A stretch of 11,386 nt of DNA, taken from contig DATANR010000143.1 of NCBI GenBank assembly GCA_036266155.1, positions 1 through 11,386 of the forward strand. Direction: 5' to 3'. Shown one piece after another: positions 7,985 through 11,386 of the stretch. Made by a program: the position numbers and the translations under genes. The notes beneath the pieces were generated by a model. The model saw only the letters and a list, made by a program, of their open reading frames with translations, was not told where the DNA came from and did not search any database. The first letter of the stretch is position 1. Each line of letters opens with the position of its first letter. This stretch comes from SIAJ01 sp036266155. GTDB lineage: Bacteria; Planctomycetota; Planctomycetia; Gemmatales; Gemmataceae.

Positions 7985-8165
7985 CAGGAGAAGGTCACGG
8001 TTGCAAACGGGAACCACGCGCTCGCGGGACGAAGTCACCGAGAGGGGGTCACCAGTGATGGGGCCGAAAGCGCTCCCCGGCTCAGAGTCACCTACGGGGA
8101 AGACTCGAATGAGTCTGTGCCACCATTGAAGCACCGAGCCCAGACGCACACCGCCCGCACTCAAG
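7985..8165 (-). ncRNA. Candidate IS110 bridge-RNA region
   Basis: The non-coding leader upstream of the recombinase is where IS110-group elements encode the structured bridge RNA that pairs with donor and target DNA. Hairpins are visible: a perfect 6-bp stem with 4-nt loop at 8101-8116 (AGACTC/GAGTCT); immediately beside it TCCCCG (8074-8079) with CGGGGA (8095-8100) around a 15-nt loop; and smaller stems such as GTGC/GCAC near 8119-8136. The hexamer GTCACC (plus-strand reading) recurs at 8034, 8048 and 8087. Position and folding support the call. I have not matched any loop to element ends, so limits and guide segments are unknown. Confidence 0.4.
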
Positions 8166-8320
8166 GTAGCTCAACCCCGGTTCCTTGGCGATGGCGTTCT
8201 CGCGCAGCGAGAATAAGAGGGTCACCTCGACCGATGCGTCGTACGGCAAGGAAGCAGGCTTATCTACTCTTGGGGCCGGGTCGCCGGGGCAGACGGCGGA
8301 ATGCATTGCTACCATCTATC
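8166..8320. other. Relic DNA between IS leader and truncated comEC
   Basis: No gene is supported here. A minus-strand frame (8088-8315) is open but unlike any family I know. Another minus-strand frame ends NAFRRLPRRPGPKSR and then stops near 8263, which looks like the tail of a lost gene. A perfect 7-bp hairpin with a 3-nt loop sits at 8197-8213 (TTCTCGC/GCGAGAA), with no T-tract on either side. The stretch may belong to the IS left end or be debris from the rearrangement. Confidence 0.35.
8197..8213. repeat. Perfect 7-bp hairpin
   Basis: TTCTCGC (8197-8203) and GCGAGAA (8207-8213) are perfect complements around GCA. It lies about 110 bp beyond the truncated end of comEC and upstream of the IS110 leader. 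It may be a weak terminator, an IS subterminal structure or chance. Confidence 0.4.
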
Positions 8321-9529
8321 TTACTTTTTTGTCCAAATCATTATCGCCACGCACAAAAACGACAGTTGAAATCCGGCCGTGAACAAGTCGGTCGGATTGG
8401 CCACGAGCACGATGAGCCAGGACAAGGCAAAGGTGTTGGCGGGCAGTGCGCGTGTGCGCAAGAGGATCGCGGCACACACAGCGCATGCCATCACCGCGGC
8501 CCGAATCGCGGAGGGCCGGCCGCCAGTCATCAAAGCATATGCCAGCAAGACGGCCGCCACCATGATGGCTGCAGACCGGCGGCGCATGCGCAGGATGCGT
8601 AGTACAAACCACAAAAACGCGCCGAGGACGACGAGGTGCTGGCCGGAAATGGCCAGCACGTGAATGACCCCCGTGCGGACGTAGCGGTCCCATTCTTGCG
8701 ACGACATTGCGGCGTTGTCGCCGAGCAGCAGGGCGCTGGCGATCTTGCCGTCGTTCGGCGTCAGGGTTTCCTCAATGCCGCGCTGGCCCCAGCCGCGAAT
8801 CTTGCCGAGAATTCGTCCAATGCTCCACGACCCTGGCTCCAGGCGCACGACGCTGTCAGGAGAGTGTGGGATGCGCATTTCCGAGCGAATGCGGTCGTCG
8901 AGCAAGTACGATGCATAGTCCAGTTCACCGGGATTCATCGGGCCATGCGGTTGGTAAAGCCAACCAGTCACTTCGACCTCATCGCCGGCATGCAATGACG
9001 TCAGCGTGCCTTCGACGTGAAGGCGGACCAGGCCGCTGGCCTCCTGCCAAACGCCCGCCGCTTCGATTTGCGTTACTCTGATCGTGACGATCGATGAATC
9101 TTCACGTGGCCGTGCGATGAGCGGATCGAATTTGGGATAATGGCGGACCGACGGCTCATCCGCCAATGTGCCGCGAACACGAACGAGTCGCGGTTCGATT
9201 GCCGCAATGTTGCCGAGGTCATTCGCTGGAAAGTCGTGCCGCCATTCGTGGTGATAGGCGCCGCCGAGGCCGCCGGCAAACAGCCAGATGGCGATCGGTC
9301 CCAGCAGGTCATTGCGACGAAGAGAAGCGACCCAGACGATAAGTCCAAGCAAGGATGCGACCAGCCAGGCTTGAACCGACACATCGAGAAAACGATCCAG
9401 CACAATCGCGGCGGTCGTGGAGGCCGCAATTGGAACAAGCGGTGCGTAGGCGATGGCGCGCGACAACACGGGTGGCTCGCCCGTCTCGGGTGGAAGAGCC
9501 AATCTATTCCGGAAAAGCGCCTTCGCCAT
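8321..9529 (-). pseudogene. comEC: ComEC/Rec2 DNA-uptake channel, N-terminal 402 aa (truncated)
   Basis: ComEC carries transforming DNA across the inner membrane and normally has 700-800 residues. Here three hydrophobic segments (about 24-42, 53-72, 75-90) lead into the DUF4131/OB-like region, including VRVRGTLADEP and NPGELDYASYLLDDRIRSEM (about 199-218). The competence domain then begins: TGVIHVLAISGQHL (286-299, the family's HLLAVSGLH motif), GRPSAIRAAVMA (337-348) and NPTDLFTAGFQLSFLCVAI (378-396). Right after this last motif the protein ends in MIWTKK, so the remaining membrane helices and the metallo-beta-lactamase-like domain are missing. The ATG at 9529 overlaps the flippase stop by 26 nt with no strong ribosome site, suggesting translational coupling. 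The product is very unlikely to work in DNA uptake. Confidence 0.85.
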
Positions 9530-10883
9530 GCAACGCGAGTACGCCGAGAACGGCGATGGTGGTCCAACCCAGTGCGATCAACGCGGGCCACGGGCTCGTC
9601 TGCCGCCGGTAGACCATCTGCGCGGTTTGCACGAGCGTGAACGTCGTCATCGCGAGAACCGACGAGAGCGCGATTCCCAGGACGCCGAAGCCAAACGTCT
9701 GAACCCAAAGGGCAAAGGTCGCGGCGAGGATTGCGAGCGAAACGACGTAGGCACGTGTCGCAAGAATCACTTCGCCGCGCATCATCAAGTACATGAACTG
9801 CACCTGGCTGGTCGCTCGCATGATAAGGCGGGCGGTGAGCACACCGAGCAACAAGGCGGATGCGCGAAACTCGGGGGCGGTGTAGTACAGCTTAAACGCC
9901 CAGGGAATCACGATGGCCCCGAGCGCCAGAATCGGCATGAGGAACAGCGACAGCCGGCGCGTCGTTCGACGAAAGAAATCGGAGCGCTCGTCCCCTTCGG
10001 CCTTCCGCGACAACATCGAGTAAAAGACTTCGCTGCCGCGACCGACCAGATTGTCCATCGCCTCGTAGAGATTCCACGCGAAGAAAAAGAGGCCCATCTG
10101 GTCGCCGGACAGCAAGCGAGGGCCGACGAGCCGATCGAAGTAGAACCAGCCCCCATAGGTGAGCGTGTTAACGAAAATTGGCACGCCAAAGTGTGTCATC
10201 TCATGCACGGCCGTCTTATCCCAGTGAAGTTTCGGCGCCAGCGGGCAAAGGAGATGTGACAGAAGTATGCGCACGATGTCGCCAATGATGAGCCCCAGCA
10301 CCATGGCCCAGACATTCCGCAGCCAGATGGCGAGCAAAATCGTGACTGGCACGGCGAAGAGCGTTTGGAGAATATCGAGATAGAACGGAATGCGATAGTT
10401 CAGACGCCGGTAGAGAACGTAAATGGTCGGATTCTGCAGCGATAGCCACAACGGCCGAGCACAAAGGACGAGCAGAACGAGGCCGAGTTCCGGGTATTTT
10501 CCCTCGTAGACAATGGGCAATACCCAGGCCAGGGCAAACGCGACGACCGTCAGTCCGACTGCCCGAACCATGACGACTGACCACGCGGTGCCGAGAAACA
10601 GCGGGTCCTCGCCGCGCGACGAGCGGACGACCGCCGGTCGAAGGCCGATGTCGGAAAGGAATTCCAGAAAGAACAGAACCGACAGTGCGGTGCCGAAGAC
10701 GCCATAGGCCTCCGGCACGAGCAGATGCGTGAGGATCTTGCTGCTAATAAGGCGGATGACAAGCTGCAAGAAATGCGTGAGGTATGACCAGCCAAGACCG
10801 GAAAGGCCTGCCCGCACGTCCGTCGAGAGGCCGTGCAAAAATCGACGGCCAGCGGCAAGGACACGGGACATACCGGGAATCAA
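9504..10883 (-). CDS. Polysaccharide/O-antigen flippase, Wzx-like (MOP superfamily)
   Basis: A hydrophobic protein of about 459 residues with roughly 12-14 predicted membrane helices, of the usual length and layout for lipid-linked oligosaccharide flippases. The start region (LGWSYLTHFLQLVIRLISSKILTHLLVPEAYGVFG) is the characteristic first helix and loop of the Polysacc_synt family; a second half begins at about VHEMTHFGVPIFVNTLTYGG, repeating the helix-bundle pattern. Substrate cannot be read from sequence. Start choices are GTG 10910, TTG 10883 and ATG 10871; TTG is preferred because AGGAG (10889-10893) is 5 nt upstream, whereas it is 17 nt from the ATG and GTG has none. The gene follows the ligase-like gene by a few tens of bases and overlaps comEC, so the three read as one operon for envelope glycan export plus ComEC. 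Confidence 0.85.
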   Translation of the reverse strand: MIPGMSRVLAAGRRFLHGLSTDVRAGLSGLGWSYLTHFLQLVIRLISSKILTHLLVPEAYGVFGTALSVLFFLEFLSDIGLRPAVVRSSRGEDPLFLGTAWSVVMVRAVGLTVVAFALAWVLPIVYEGKYPELGLVLLVLCARPLWLSLQNPTIYVLYRRLNYRIPFYLDILQTLFAVPVTILLAIWLRNVWAMVLGLIIGDIVRILLSHLLCPLAPKLHWDKTAVHEMTHFGVPIFVNTLTYGGWFYFDRLVGPRLLSGDQMGLFFFAWNLYEAMDNLVGRGSEVFYSMLSRKAEGDERSDFFRRTTRRLSLFLMPILALGAIVIPWAFKLYYTAPEFRASALLLGVLTARLIMRATSQVQFMYLMMRGEVILATRAYVVSLAILAATFALWVQTFGFGVLGIALSSVLAMTTFTLVQTAQMVYRRQTSPWPALIALGWTTIAVLGVLALHGEGAFPE

Positions 10884-10888
10884 TGTTG

Positions 10889-10893
10889 CTCCT
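10889..10893 (-). promoter_or_regulatory. Shine-Dalgarno AGGAG for a TTG start
   Basis: AGGAG lies 5 nt before TTG (10883-10881), which is in frame with the flippase. It decides for the rare start codon over ATG 10871 and GTG 10910. The TTG also overlaps the TGA of an 11-codon minicistron (10915-10880). Confidence 0.45.
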
Positions 10894-10916
10894 GGGCCGG
10901 CCACGACCACTTCATG

Positions 10917-11386
10917 TTAGGAGGCGGGGGGCGGTGTGGGCATCGTGGCGGTTGCCCGGCGTGCGCGCATCGACGCGGCCATCCCCGCGATGAAGACCCA
11001 GGTGAATCCGAAATCCGGCGACAGGGCGACACCGCGAATCATGATGATGACCGCGATGGAGGCGCCAAACAGACCGGCCGCCAAGTCCGACAGCGGGCCA
11101 TCGCGTGCCCAGGCTTCGCGGGCCAAATTCCAGGCGCCGGACAGTGCAAACGCAATGAACGCGACCGTTCCCACGATGCCGTAGCGCAGATATTGGAGCA
11201 GGTACTGATGATCAATCGACACAAACTGCACCGGCATCTCGGGGTCGATGAATGGCTTGATGCGGTCGTCGGTCGTGCCGAAGCCTAGCCAACCGGCGTT
11301 ATCGATCGCTTGTTCGTAGGCCTTGTACAGCAGGTCGCGGTGCCGGGTGCCGGTGTATTCGTATTCGACACCGTTGATGATGACCC
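10917..11386 (-). CDS. O-antigen ligase/polymerase-like membrane protein, C-terminal part (partial)
   Basis: The minus-strand frame enters from the right edge already open and runs 155 codons to TAA at 10917; the start is outside the window. Near its beginning it has EYTGTRHRDLLYKAYEQAI, then NAGWLGFGTTDDRIKP and SIDHQYLLQYLRYGIVG. This is the large periplasmic loop and following helix typical of the C-terminal half of Wzy_C-type O-antigen ligases and polymerases (RxxLWxxALxxxxxxPxxGxGxG... DNxYLxxLxxxG). Two or three more hydrophobic segments follow (VAFIAFALSGAW, GLFGASIAVIIMIRGVAL, FTWVFIAGMAASM) before a Pro/Ala-rich tail. It joins or transfers lipid-linked sugars at the outer face of the inner membrane. 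Whether it is a ligase (WaaL) or a polymerase (Wzy) cannot be told. The flippase gene begins shortly after its stop, consistent with an operon. Confidence 0.75.
   Translation of the reverse strand, partial: VIINGVEYEYTGTRHRDLLYKAYEQAIDNAGWLGFGTTDDRIKPFIDPEMPVQFVSIDHQYLLQYLRYGIVGTVAFIAFALSGAWNLAREAWARDGPLSDLAAGLFGASIAVIIMIRGVALSPDFGFTWVFIAGMAASMRARRATATMPTPPPAS

Larger units (their letters stand above)
6300..8165 (-). mobile_element. IS110-family insertion sequence (boundaries approximate)
   Basis: The element is defined by a G+C-rich IS110-type recombinase gene at 6401-7916 and a non-coding leader upstream of it. The short tail after the stop codon and the long leader before the ATG are the layout of the IS110 group, not of the IS1111 group, whose non-coding stretch is downstream. 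IS110 elements lack conspicuous terminal inverted repeats and large target duplications, so neither end can be fixed by eye. The right end must lie between 6401 and about 6270, where DUF429 similarity begins; the left end lies upstream of 7990 and probably near 8165. Confidence 0.7.

Noticed and set aside
7164..8129. 321-aa plus-strand open frame
   Set aside because: It lies antisense to the well-conserved IS110 transposase and its translation is Gly/Arg/Ala-rich without any family pattern; it is a G+C-driven shadow.
8197..8213. Rho-independent terminator for comEC
   Set aside because: The stem is perfect but short, no T-run follows on the minus strand, and it lies more than 100 bp past the truncated stop.
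9453..10259. 268-aa plus-strand open frame
   Set aside because: Antisense to the flippase and comEC; the highly charged His/Arg/Glu-rich translation is the complement of membrane-helix codons.

Overview
The window looks like a piece of a planctomycete genome, probably from a metagenomic or draft assembly. The best taxonomic clue is the N-terminal signature ESLEDRT, preceded by an arginine-rich stretch, in a 1254-residue surface protein; many large exported proteins of Planctomycetota carry such an N-terminus. All convincing genes lie on the minus strand. The long plus-strand open frames opposite the G+C-rich genes are shadows.

Layout in window order. (1) Positions 1-298 hold the start of an AT-richer gene running off the left edge, possibly a TIM-barrel hydrolase, followed by an imperfect inverted repeat at 404-446. 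(2) Positions 491-721 may encode a 76-residue membrane protein; 722-1305 has no gene I can support. (3) Positions 1306-1878 encode a small secreted protein, just downstream of a giant multidomain surface protein (2037-5801) with a lamin-tail domain, cadherin-like and putative-Ig modules and a long unrecognised C-terminal half. Two tandem ~30-bp repeats lie upstream of it at 5891-5950. (4) Positions 5982 to about 6270 are the C-terminal remnant of a DUF429-like protein. (5) About 6300-8165 is an IS110-family element. Its DEDD/serine recombinase is split by an apparent 2-nt deletion, and its upstream leader is rich in hairpins, where this family normally encodes a bridge RNA. (6) Positions 8321-10883 and the right edge form a compact operon read leftward: O-antigen-ligase-like protein (partial), Wzx-like flippase, and a ComEC/Rec2 channel that stops at 402 residues inside its competence domain, beside the IS.

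How the parts fit. The right side is envelope polysaccharide biology (flipping and ligation/polymerisation of glycans) with a translationally coupled comEC. The left side is cell-surface protein biology. The middle, about 5980-8330, is a junk-and-mobile zone in which a truncated comEC, an IS110 and a truncated DUF429 gene meet. Because the two genes flanking the IS are not halves of one gene, a single clean insertion cannot explain the arrangement; a deletion, a rearrangement or a misassembly is needed. I see no CRISPR array, tRNA or rRNA. The most system-like signal is the IS110 leader (candidate bridge RNA). Nothing else here demands an undescribed system.
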